From NCBI GenBank assembly GCA_030150665.1, contig JASLFJ010000072.1:1-8084 (forward strand): a stretch of 8,084 nt of DNA, in the 5' to 3' direction. The translations under genes and the position numbers were made by a program. This document shows, in pieces, positions 1-6,483 of this stretch (position 1 is the first letter of the stretch; every line of letters begins with the position of its first letter). The notes below the pieces were generated by a model. That model saw nothing but the letters and a program-made list of their open reading frames with translations, searched no databases and had not been told where the DNA came from. This stretch comes from Enterococcaceae bacterium. GTDB taxonomy: Bacteria; Bacillota; Bacilli; Lactobacillales; Catellicoccaceae.

Positions 1-2
1 AG

Positions 3-833
3 TTCGTCGAAGCTCGTGCGCCTATCATTTTCGAAGGCACATCTCCGCTACCAAAACGGAAGCCAGGGCGCCCAACGAAGTCAGAACAATTGGCTCGTGG
101 TCGCAGTGGTCGGGACAATTATCATACTGGAGTCATCGCACGCTATCAGATAAAAGATCACATATTACATTTACAAGATACTTTAGTCATTGAAGGATCT
201 AGCACGCATCCTGTACAAACACAGTCTCGTCCACATTTTATGATTCCTGTTCCCAATTGTCCTTATTATTTAGTTTGTGATTTAGGAAGTGATCAATTGC
301 ATCTTCTTTCTGCAACTAACGATAGGTTACAACACATCACCTCATTTTCTGCACCTAAAGGATCGGGGCCTAGACATGCAGTATGGCACCCAACACAACC
401 TATCCTTTACGTGTTAAGTGAGCTGAGTAATGATTTACTAATCTATTTATGGGATGAATCTCATCATACCTTATCACTCACCGAGACTATCACCTTATTT
501 AATCCCCCACAAATTGCCCCAGAAAGTAATGGCGCTGCTATTAAAATAACTAAAGATGGAAAACATCTTTATTTATCAATTAGAGGAGCTAATAAACTTA
601 TTCACCTGACATTAGATGAGTCTGGAACGGTAACTACACAAACTCATTATGATTCAGCTGGCAACATTCCTCGAGATTTTGCATTATCCCCGCAAGAAGA
701 TCTCCTATTCGTCGCTCATCAAGAAAGTGATCAGCTCATTATTTTTGATCGCAATCAAATAACCGGGGAACTTTCTATAAAAGAAGAAAGTTACTACGTA
801 CCCGAAGCAGTTTGCGTGTTACCGATCAACTAA
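3..833 (+). CDS. 6-phosphogluconolactonase-type (lactonase, beta-propeller) protein, 5'-incomplete
   Basis: Seen: an open frame enters from the window edge and ends at TAA 831-833. From about base 114 (NYHTGVIARYQI) to the end it carries the hallmarks of the seven-bladed propeller lactonase family (YbhE/YkgB type). These are RPH, then GSGPRHAVWHP followed by YVLSELSND, then ESNGAAIKITKDGKHLYLSIRG, then the late blade PRDFALSPQEDLLFVAHQ and the closing EAVCVLPIN. Family members are about 340 residues. Only about 240 are present here, so roughly the first 100 residues are missing. The part before base 114 does not look like this family and is GC-rich; see findings. The TTG at 90 is the first start-like codon in frame but lies in that foreign-looking part and is probably not a true start. 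Known role: cytosolic hydrolysis of 6-phosphogluconolactone to 6-phosphogluconate, the step after Zwf. Some relatives have other substrates, so the exact substrate is inferred. It converges with udk. Confidence 0.8.
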   Translation, partial: FVEARAPIIFEGTSPLPKRKPGRPTKSEQLARGRSGRDNYHTGVIARYQIKDHILHLQDTLVIEGSSTHPVQTQSRPHFMIPVPNCPYYLVCDLGSDQLHLLSATNDRLQHITSFSAPKGSGPRHAVWHPTQPILYVLSELSNDLLIYLWDESHHTLSLTETITLFNPPQIAPESNGAAIKITKDGKHLYLSIRGANKLIHLTLDESGTVTTQTHYDSAGNIPRDFALSPQEDLLFVAHQESDQLIIFDRNQITGELSIKEESYYVPEAVCVLPIN

Positions 834-881
834 AAAAACACAACCCCGTGTTAGCGTTTTGCACACTGGGTTGTGTTTTTT
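832..881. terminator. bidirectional intrinsic terminator between lactonase gene and udk
   Basis: The arms 833-846 (A-tract then CACAACCC) and 868-881 (GGGTTGTG then T-tract) are perfect complements. Inside them GTGT 848-851 pairs with ACAC 863-866. The T-tract 876-881 serves plus-strand transcripts and the A-tract 832-838 serves minus-strand ones. It starts immediately after the lactonase stop. The udk stop lies in its central part, so the right arm is udk coding sequence. Confidence 0.85.
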
Positions 882-1534
882 ACAGCAAAGGATGTAGTTT
901 GGCTGCGCTGCTCAATAATACTTTGAATCTTCGTACATAAAAGATCAATGGCCACTTCATTTTCGCCACCTTCAGGTAAAATAATATCCGCATATTTTTT
1001 CGAAGGTTCAATAAACTGCTCATGCATCGGCTTTACCACTGTTAAATACTGATGAATAATAGAATCTAGCGTTCTACCACGCTCTTCCATATCGCGTTTA
1101 ATGCGGCGGATGATACGAATATCATCTTCTGTATCTACATACACTTTAATATCCATCCGCTCTCTGAGTCTTGGATCTTCTAAAATTAAAAACCCTTCTA
1201 AAATAATCACATCTTTTGGCTCTTGATAGATCGTCTCTGGACTTCTTGTATGCGCTACATAATCATAAACCGGTTTATCAATTGGTTCATAGTTTAATAA
1301 ACGATCTAAATGTTCTAATAATAGCTCAGTATCAAAAGCAAAAGGATGATCATAATTTGTCTTCAGTCGCTCTTCAAATGTTAAATGTGACTGATCTTTA
1401 TAATACGAATCTTGTTCTAAAAGTAGCAGTGAGTGTCCTGAAAAAATATCAAAAATAGCTCTGCTTACGGTTGTTTTCCCACTTCCTGAACCTCCTGTCA
1501 CACCAATTACAATCGGCTTTTCCATAATTAACAT
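851..1534 (-). CDS. udk: uridine kinase (uridine/cytidine monophosphokinase)
   Basis: This enzyme phosphorylates uridine and cytidine with ATP or GTP to UMP and CMP in the cytosolic pyrimidine salvage pathway. Seen in the 227-residue product: a Walker A loop GGSGSGKT at 14-21, the DSYY motif at 42-45, NYDHPFAFD at 60-68, the DYVAHTR substrate loop at 91-97, EGFLIL at 113-118, an Arg-rich lid RIIRRIKRDMEERGRT at about 140-155, and the family C-terminal block KKYADIILPEGGENEVAIDLL. Bacterial Udk is usually about 205-215 residues. The extra length is a tail of roughly 20 residues whose codons make half of the downstream terminator. Start choice is open. The ATG at 1534 sits only 3 bases from GGAG, whereas the in-frame ATG at 1525 (MEKPIVIGV, the usual family N terminus) is 12 bases away. 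Translation may begin at either. It is transcribed alone, divergent from the LCP gene. Confidence 0.95.
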   Translation of the reverse strand: MLIMEKPIVIGVTGGSGSGKTTVSRAIFDIFSGHSLLLLEQDSYYKDQSHLTFEERLKTNYDHPFAFDTELLLEHLDRLLNYEPIDKPVYDYVAHTRSPETIYQEPKDVIILEGFLILEDPRLRERMDIKVYVDTEDDIRIIRRIKRDMEERGRTLDSIIHQYLTVVKPMHEQFIEPSKKYADIILPEGGENEVAIDLLCTKIQSIIEQRSQTTSFAVKNTTQCAKR

Positions 1535-1566
1535 ACGCTCCTTTGTCCATGCTTATAATTGGCTAT

Positions 1567-1575
1567 ATTGTAGCA
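1567..1575 (-). promoter_or_regulatory. candidate extended -10 promoter for udk
   Basis: Read on the minus strand, the sequence is TGC followed by TACAAT, an extended -10 element. No convincing -35 hexamer lies 16-18 bases upstream. It would start transcription near 1560 and give a leader of about 25 bases before udk. Confidence 0.4.
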
Positions 1576-1655
1576 TATCTTTACATAACGTGCTATAGCT
1601 TTATCTTAAGATCAATAAATTAATGCATTCTTTACTTTATGAGGCTTAAAAAACA

Positions 1656-1664
1656 TGCTATACT
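1656..1664 (+). promoter_or_regulatory. candidate extended -10 promoter for the LCP gene (and rodA)
   Basis: TGC followed by TATACT is a good extended -10 of the SigA type. The -35 region is poor, as is common for extended -10 promoters. Transcription would begin near 1671, giving a leader of about 58 bases. The ribosome binding site AAGGAG (1716-1721) lies 7 bases before the ATG at 1729. Confidence 0.5.
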
Positions 1665-1675
1665 ATGAAAGAATA

Positions 1676-1696
1676 TGTTTTTTCTCATAAAAAACA
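1676..1696 (+). repeat. short inverted repeat in the LCP gene leader
   Basis: TGTTTTTT (1676-1683) and AAAAAACA (1689-1696) are perfect 8-base complements around a 5-base loop, CTCAT. The stem has a single G-C pair, so it would be weak as RNA. It could equally be a protein-binding site just downstream of the predicted transcription start. Confidence 0.35.
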
Positions 1697-1728
1697 AATG
1701 TTAACAACAGAAGATAAGGAGTAATTAT

Positions 1729-3003
1729 ATGTCAAAAGAAACTGTGTCTTCTCGTGCATCAAGGCACCAGCAACGAGGAAACTCGAAACGTAAAAATAAT
1801 CGTAAAAAACAACAAAAAAGTAGTCCTTTAAAACGCACACTAAAAGTACTGCTCGTTGTTGTCTTATTATTTGCCTTAGGCTCTTTAGCTTATGGTGCTA
1901 AATTATTTTATGAAATTAAACATGTCGCCAATAATGCTTACACACCAAGAACACAAGATACCACACTCAACGGTAAAAGTTTAGCTCACTTAAATGATGG
2001 CATTGACCCAACCAAAGATCCATATTCTGTCCTTGTCTTAGGTATCGATGATGATGAAGAACGTGCTTTAGGATCTGCTCGAACGGATACGATGATTTTA
2101 GTAACGGTTAATCCAAAAGAAGATCTCATCAGTATGGTTTCTATTCCAAGAGATACGTATACATATATTGATACTCCTGAGTTTCAAGGAAAAGATAAGA
2201 TCAATGCCGCCTATACTTATGGTGGCGATGAAGGAGCGATTCAAGCCGTTCAAGATCTATTAAATATTCCTATTAATTACTTTTTAACCGTTGATTTTAT
2301 CGCTTTTGAACATGTGATTGATGCTTTAGGGGGTATTGATATTGACGTTCCATTTGACGTTCACAGCGAATATGCCAGTGAAAACTATAATGATGGCGAA
2401 GTGATTATTAAACAAGGTCCTCAAACACTAAACGGCGAACAAGCCTTAGTCTTTGCAAGAATGCGTAAAGTGGATACTGATATTGAACGTGGAAAACGCG
2501 GACAATACGTCATAGAACAGACCATTAAAAAGGCAACGGAAGTCGGCTCTGTTACTAAATATTTAAATGTAATTAAAGCGGTTGATGGCCACTTTTGGAC
2601 AGATATGTCAACAGATACTATGATGGCAATTGTTCAATCAAGCTTAACTAAAGATTATACCTTTGAAAATTATACCTTTTCTTGGATGAGTTTTGACTAC
2701 TTTATCCACGGCACAACGCTGAATATGGTAGGTATCCACCAAGATAGTCTTGATTTTGTCTCTCATAGACTGCGTGTTTCTTTAGGACTTGAAGCCCCTG
2801 ACGAACGAGATCAGCCTGATTATCAATTTGAAACAAATGGAATTGTCAGTGCTACGACTTATCCGGATGAATGGGTCGAAGATGGAGTCATTGTTGAACA
2901 ATCTGAAGTCCAAGTTATTCCGTATCCAACAGAAGAAACAGCACCTTATGAACATAATAATTTAGATGATGATCAGGAAATTTATGAAAATTACGGAACA
3001 TAA
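1729..3003 (+). CDS. LytR-CpsA-Psr (LCP) family cell-wall glycopolymer ligase
   Basis: Known family role: membrane-anchored enzymes that move anionic or capsular polymers, such as wall teichoic acid, from a polyprenyl lipid carrier onto peptidoglycan outside the cell. Seen in 424 residues: a very basic cytoplasmic tail (about 1-38, rich in Lys, Arg and Gln), one membrane segment at about 39-60, then an extracellular LCP domain at about 98-265. The conserved polyprenyl-phosphate and metal-binding features are present: RTDTM (118-122), SIPRDTYTYI (138-147), the KIN motif (157-159), VDFIAFEHVIDALGGIDIDV (188-207), and LNGEQALVFARMRK followed by DIERGKRGQ (234-259), with R244, R246, R254 and R257 as the usual arginines. 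The last ~60 residues are strongly acidic and probably flexible. The start is supported by AAGGAG 7 bases upstream. Only 20 bases separate it from rodA, so the two are likely co-transcribed. Family members differ in polymer specificity, and I cannot tell which one this uses. Confidence 0.93.
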   Translation: MSKETVSSRASRHQQRGNSKRKNNRKKQQKSSPLKRTLKVLLVVVLLFALGSLAYGAKLFYEIKHVANNAYTPRTQDTTLNGKSLAHLNDGIDPTKDPYSVLVLGIDDDEERALGSARTDTMILVTVNPKEDLISMVSIPRDTYTYIDTPEFQGKDKINAAYTYGGDEGAIQAVQDLLNIPINYFLTVDFIAFEHVIDALGGIDIDVPFDVHSEYASENYNDGEVIIKQGPQTLNGEQALVFARMRKVDTDIERGKRGQYVIEQTIKKATEVGSVTKYLNVIKAVDGHFWTDMSTDTMMAIVQSSLTKDYTFENYTFSWMSFDYFIHGTTLNMVGIHQDSLDFVSHRLRVSLGLEAPDERDQPDYQFETNGIVSATTYPDEWVEDGVIVEQSEVQVIPYPTEETAPYEHNNLDDDQEIYENYGT

Positions 3004-3023
3004 TCCTTTATTGGGAGGTAAAT

Positions 3024-4196
3024 ATGATGCGACCCAAGCAACTTGATAAACGCATCGATTATAGCGTTATTTTACCGGTCTTTCTTCTTGCTTTAATAGG
3101 TCTAGCATCTCTTTATGTTGCCTATAGCCATGATGGGATGACCTCATCACCGATTCAAGAAGTCTTAAAACAAGGAACTTGGTTTGTTTTAGGTATTTTT
3201 GTTGTCATTTTAGTGATGCAGCTGAATGCAAAATGGATCTGGAAGCTAACCCCTTGGGCTTATCTTGCAGGATGTGTTTTAATGATTATTTTAGCGATTT
3301 TTTATGATCGAGCCGCTTATGCTCAGTGGGGATCAAAAAATTGGCTAAGATTTGGAGGGTTTTCTTTACAGCCTTCAGAACTGATGAAAATTGCCTATAT
3401 TCTAGCTATGGCACGACTGATTACCCAACATAATTTAGTCCATCTACAAAGAACCCTTCGCAGTGACTGGCAACTCATTTTTAAGATGGTGCTACTAACC
3501 ATTCCAATTGGGATCTTTCAACTAATTCAAGATGACTTTGGAACCATGTTAACCTATACTGCGATTTTTGGCGGTCTCTTTTTAATGTCAGGGATCAGTT
3601 GGCGGATTACACTTCCGATTATTGGTATTGGTGCCTTTTTAGGTGCTACAGCTATTTTTCTAGTGACGACACCTTCTGGACGAGATATTTTATATACGAT
3701 TGGCTTTAAACCGTATCAATTTTTAAGAATTGAGTCTTGGCTTGATCCTTTCTCAGATCCTAATGGAGCTAGCTTTCAACAAGCCAGAAGTCTGATGGCT
3801 GTAGGCTCTGGAGGTATGTTTGGTAAAGGATTTAACGTAAGTGACGTCTATGTACCTGTTCGAGAATCAGACTTTATTTTTACCGTCATTGCCGAAAATT
3901 TTGGATTTGTGGGCAGTAGCTTTGTGATCTTTTTATACTTTTTACTCATTTACCGAATTATGCATGTCTGTTTAGATAGTAACAATCAATTCTACACATA
4001 TATTGCCAGTGGTTGGATTATGATGTTACTCTTTCAAGTTTTTGAAAATATTGGAGCAAGCATTGGTCTATTACCACTCACAGGACTAACACTTCCTTTT
4101 GTCAGTCAAGGGGGATCCTCACTGCTTGCGAATATGATTGCTTTAGGAATTGTTCTATCTATGCGCTATCAACACGATTATGATACGCTCAATTAG
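3024..4196 (+). CDS. rodA: FtsW/RodA/SpoVE family (SEDS) peptidoglycan glycosyltransferase, RodA type
   Basis: SEDS proteins polymerise lipid II into glycan strands in the membrane together with a class B PBP. The RodA branch serves side-wall or peripheral synthesis. Seen in 390 residues: about ten hydrophobic segments, KNWLRFGGFSLQPSELMKI (105-123), QDDFGTML (169-176), a large outer loop with QFLRIESWLDPF, GSGGMFGKGF, then VPVRESDFIFTVIAENFGFVG (about 277-297), and the C-terminal ENIGASIGLLPLTG followed by LPFVSQGGSS (341-366). D283 in the ESDFIF motif is at the position of the catalytic Asp of the family. The length is normal for RodA and there is no long cytoplasmic tail as in many FtsW. 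A purine-rich GGGAGG (3013-3018) precedes two adjacent ATGs at 3024 and 3027; either could be used. It follows the LCP gene in one unit and ends at a strong terminator. RodA rather than FtsW is inferred from the motifs. Confidence 0.9.
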   Translation: MMRPKQLDKRIDYSVILPVFLLALIGLASLYVAYSHDGMTSSPIQEVLKQGTWFVLGIFVVILVMQLNAKWIWKLTPWAYLAGCVLMIILAIFYDRAAYAQWGSKNWLRFGGFSLQPSELMKIAYILAMARLITQHNLVHLQRTLRSDWQLIFKMVLLTIPIGIFQLIQDDFGTMLTYTAIFGGLFLMSGISWRITLPIIGIGAFLGATAIFLVTTPSGRDILYTIGFKPYQFLRIESWLDPFSDPNGASFQQARSLMAVGSGGMFGKGFNVSDVYVPVRESDFIFTVIAENFGFVGSSFVIFLYFLLIYRIMHVCLDSNNQFYTYIASGWIMMLLFQVFENIGASIGLLPLTGLTLPFVSQGGSSLLANMIALGIVLSMRYQHDYDTLN

Positions 4197-4224
4197 AAAG
4201 TGTATAACACACTTTCTTTTTTTT
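4195..4224 (+). terminator. intrinsic terminator after rodA
   Basis: A perfect 9-bp stem, AGAAAGTGT (4195-4203) with ACACTTTCT (4209-4217), surrounds a 5-base loop and runs into eight T residues (4217-4224). It begins within the rodA stop codon. It separates the envelope unit from the metal regulator gene, which therefore needs its own promoter. Confidence 0.9.
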
Positions 4225-4249
4225 CATCAACTGATCACTACCATACAAC
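4221..4249 (+). promoter_or_regulatory. weak candidate promoter for the DtxR-family gene and zwf
   Basis: TTTTCA (4221-4226) and TACAAC (4244-4249) are 17 bases apart and each matches 4 of 6 bases of the SigA consensus. Only the 57 bases 4225-4281 lie between the terminator and the gene, so a promoter is expected here. The match itself is poor. Confidence 0.25.
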
Positions 4250-4281
4250 TTGTTAATCCATTGAAATAAGGAGCGACACTC

Positions 4282-4959
4282 ATGACCCCAAATAAAGAAG
4301 ATTATTTAAAACTGATTTTAAATCTTAATGGTGATCAAACCATCATCAGTAATAAACAAATTGTTCAAGGACTTCACGTCTCCCCTTCTTCAGTCAGTGA
4401 AATGCTTGTAAAGCTTGATAAAGAAGGACTCATTGCTTATACTCCTTATAAAGGAGCACAGCTCACACAAGCAGGAATTTTAGCGGCTAGAAAATTAGTC
4501 AGATACCACCGATTATGGGAAGTATTTTTAACACGCTGTCTTAATTATGACTGGTCTGAGGTCCATCATGAAGCAGAACGGTTAGAACATGTTACATCAG
4601 AAACACTTGCTAATCGGCTCGATCAATTTTTAAAACAACCCACACATTGTCCTCATGGAAGCCCTATTCCTGATCCTCATCTCCGCGTGCCCTATCAACA
4701 TTCAACAACAACACTGAGTTCATTATCAGCTCCACAAGATTTTGTAATTACTCACGTCATTGATGATCCTCATATTTTATCTGAGTTAACAACGTATCCT
4801 ATTCAATTAAATACCCCTTATCAACTCTCTGAAATTAAGAAAGATACCTATGTGATTGAAGAACCATCAACCCATCAATCTTGGCATATCCCTAAATCAT
4901 ATGCTGAGTATTTATTTGTTCAATCTCATCATCAAATAAAGGAGGACGCGACTTTATGA
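4282..4959 (+). CDS. DtxR/MntR-family metal-dependent transcriptional regulator (ScaR/SloR-like)
   Basis: This is a cytosolic dimeric repressor that binds DNA when loaded with Mn(II) or Fe(II) and usually controls metal uptake genes. Seen in 225 residues: an N-terminal winged helix (about 1-65), with the recognition region VSPSSVSEMLVKLDKEGLI at about 33-51, then a dimerisation and metal-binding domain (about 66-125), then a C-terminal FeoA/SH3-like domain (about 150-215). Candidate metal ligands are D7, H76, E80, E99, E102, H103, C123 and H125. Their numbering agrees closely with what I recall for MntR (E99, E102, H103) and streptococcal ScaR/SloR (D7, E80, C123, H125). The Cys-Pro-His and the third domain separate it from the shorter Bacillus MntR, so Mn sensing of the ScaR/SloR kind is the best guess. 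AAGGAG (4268-4273) lies 8 bases before the ATG. Its stop overlaps the zwf start, so the two genes are translationally coupled. No metal transporter gene is in the window. Confidence 0.92.
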   Translation: MTPNKEDYLKLILNLNGDQTIISNKQIVQGLHVSPSSVSEMLVKLDKEGLIAYTPYKGAQLTQAGILAARKLVRYHRLWEVFLTRCLNYDWSEVHHEAERLEHVTSETLANRLDQFLKQPTHCPHGSPIPDPHLRVPYQHSTTTLSSLSAPQDFVITHVIDDPHILSELTTYPIQLNTPYQLSEIKKDTYVIEEPSTHQSWHIPKSYAEYLFVQSHHQIKEDATL

Positions 4960-6416
4960 ATTCATCTCGTGCATTATTTATCATTTTTGGTGCTTCTGGA
5001 GATCTTGCCACTCGAAAACTATACCCTTCCCTTTTTCGCTTATTTCGAAAACAAAAACTAGCATCTTTTGCAGTCATTGGTACCGCTAGAAGACCTTGGT
5101 CTCATGAATTTTATAGAAATCAAGTGATTAAAAGCATTCAATCCCTACACCCTACAGAAGAAGAAATCCAAGCATTTAGTCGCCATTTTTATTATCAATC
5201 TCATGATGTAGAAGATGCCGCACACTACGCTACATTAAAAGAACTAGCGACACAATTAGATCAAAAGTATCAACTCAATGGCAACCGTCTTTTTTATTTA
5301 GCAGTCTCTCCAAAACTGTTTGCACCCATCACGCATCATTTAAAAACAGAACACATCCGCTCCACACATGGATTTAATCGACTCATGATTGAAAAACCTT
5401 TTGGTACAGATTACAAAACAGCTCATGCATTAAATCAGGCCATTACTACCTCTTTTTCAGAAGATGAAATTTACCGTATTGATCACTACTTAGGTAAAGA
5501 AATGGTCCAAAATATTACTGCACTCCGCTTTAGTAACCTTTTATTTGAATCGCTTTGGAATCATCATGCGATTGATCATATTCAAATTACCTTAGCAGAG
5601 TCTTTAGGTGTTGAAGATCGCGGTGGATACTATGATCATAATGGTGCGCTTAATGATATGGTCCAAAATCATATCTTACAACTTGTCACCTTACTAGCCA
5701 TGGAACCTCCTTGTGCTTTTACAGACGAAGCCATTCGCACCGAAAAAGTAAAAGTATTACGTGCCTTACGTCCTTGGAATCATCAGCGTATTCAAGAAGA
5801 TACTGTTCGTGGTCAATATACAGCGGATCCTCATCATACAGTGGCTGCTTATCAACAAGAAGAACATGTCGCTAAAGACTCACAAACAGAAACCTTTGTC
5901 GCAGCAAAACTTTATATTGATAACTTAAGATGGACCGGCGTTCCTTTTTATATTCGAACAGGAAAACGACTTCAGAAAAAAGCAACACAGATTCATATCG
6001 TCTTTAAACACATGCCGATTAATTTATTTGATCCTAACTATCCAGTACCTCTTGCATCTAATGTTTTAACCATTGATATTCAACCGAATGAAGGATTTTC
6101 CTTAACGATTAATGGAAAAGCGCCTGGAAGTGCATTATCCCTAGCTCCTGTAACTTTAGATTACCATCACTCTCAAGAAATTTTAGAAAATAGTCCAGAA
6201 GCTTATGAGCGATTAATTGAAGATTGTCTTTTAGGTGATCATACACACTTTACCCACTGGGAAGAGTTAGCACGATCATGGAAATTTATCGATCCCATAA
6301 GAACAGCTTGGAAAAACAATATTCGTCCTTTAGAGGATTATCCTGCATTAACAACAATGGGCCCTAAATCGGCAACCGAGCTGTTAAAGAAAGATCACCG
6401 TATGTGGATTGATTAA
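4956..6416 (+). CDS. zwf: glucose-6-phosphate 1-dehydrogenase
   Basis: This cytosolic enzyme oxidises glucose-6-phosphate to 6-phosphogluconolactone and reduces NADP (or NAD), the entry step of the oxidative pentose phosphate pathway and an NADPH source. Seen in 486 residues, a normal length: a Rossmann fold with the nucleotide-binding motif FGASGDLA (11-18), R45/R46 in GTARRPW where NADP-contacting Arg lies in the Leuconostoc enzyme, EKPFG (146-150), the substrate site RIDHYLGKE (174-182) with D176 and H177, the catalytic-base region MVQNHILQL with H239, and VPFYIRTGKRL (329-339) in the C-terminal domain. The start is fixed by AAAGGAGG (4938-4945), 10 bases upstream inside the regulator gene. 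The ATG overlaps that gene's TGA by an ATGA, so the two are translated from one message. No terminator is visible in the 67 bases before comEA. The likely next enzyme, a lactonase, is encoded at the left edge of the window. Confidence 0.97.
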   Translation: MNSSRALFIIFGASGDLATRKLYPSLFRLFRKQKLASFAVIGTARRPWSHEFYRNQVIKSIQSLHPTEEEIQAFSRHFYYQSHDVEDAAHYATLKELATQLDQKYQLNGNRLFYLAVSPKLFAPITHHLKTEHIRSTHGFNRLMIEKPFGTDYKTAHALNQAITTSFSEDEIYRIDHYLGKEMVQNITALRFSNLLFESLWNHHAIDHIQITLAESLGVEDRGGYYDHNGALNDMVQNHILQLVTLLAMEPPCAFTDEAIRTEKVKVLRALRPWNHQRIQEDTVRGQYTADPHHTVAAYQQEEHVAKDSQTETFVAAKLYIDNLRWTGVPFYIRTGKRLQKKATQIHIVFKHMPINLFDPNYPVPLASNVLTIDIQPNEGFSLTINGKAPGSALSLAPVTLDYHHSQEILENSPEAYERLIEDCLLGDHTHFTHWEELARSWKFIDPIRTAWKNNIRPLEDYPALTTMGPKSATELLKKDHRMWID

Positions 6417-6483
6417 GCTAATTTAATAATAAACGATGTATTTAATGAATATAGATAGCTAAGATTTAGAAAGGATGATTCAT

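Noticed and set aside
51..89. AT-hook-like PKRKPGRPTK as evidence for a DNA-binding protein
   Set aside because: A single short basic motif in a possibly chimeric 110-base edge is not enough to name a gene.
1216..1458. Plus-strand open frame of 80 codons opposite udk
   Set aside because: It is fully antisense to a clear uridine kinase gene, has no ribosome binding site and no recognisable protein features.
4892..5077. Minus-strand open frame of 61 codons across the regulator/zwf junction
   Set aside because: It is antisense to two well-supported genes, has no start signals and no family resemblance.
6444..6451. AATGAATA upstream of comEA, similar to the streptococcal competence box TACGAATA
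   Set aside because: It has two mismatches in eight in an AT-rich gap with no supporting context. The similarity is compatible with chance.
6475..6483. Earlier comEA start at ATG 6475
   Set aside because: The only Shine-Dalgarno (6470-6475) runs into this ATG, leaving no spacing. The ATG at 6484 has the correct 8-base spacing.
6417..6483. A terminator or promoter between zwf and comEA
   Set aside because: No stem with a T-tract is visible in this gap. The best -10-like match, TATAGA (6450-6455), has no -35 at suitable spacing, so neither is claimed.
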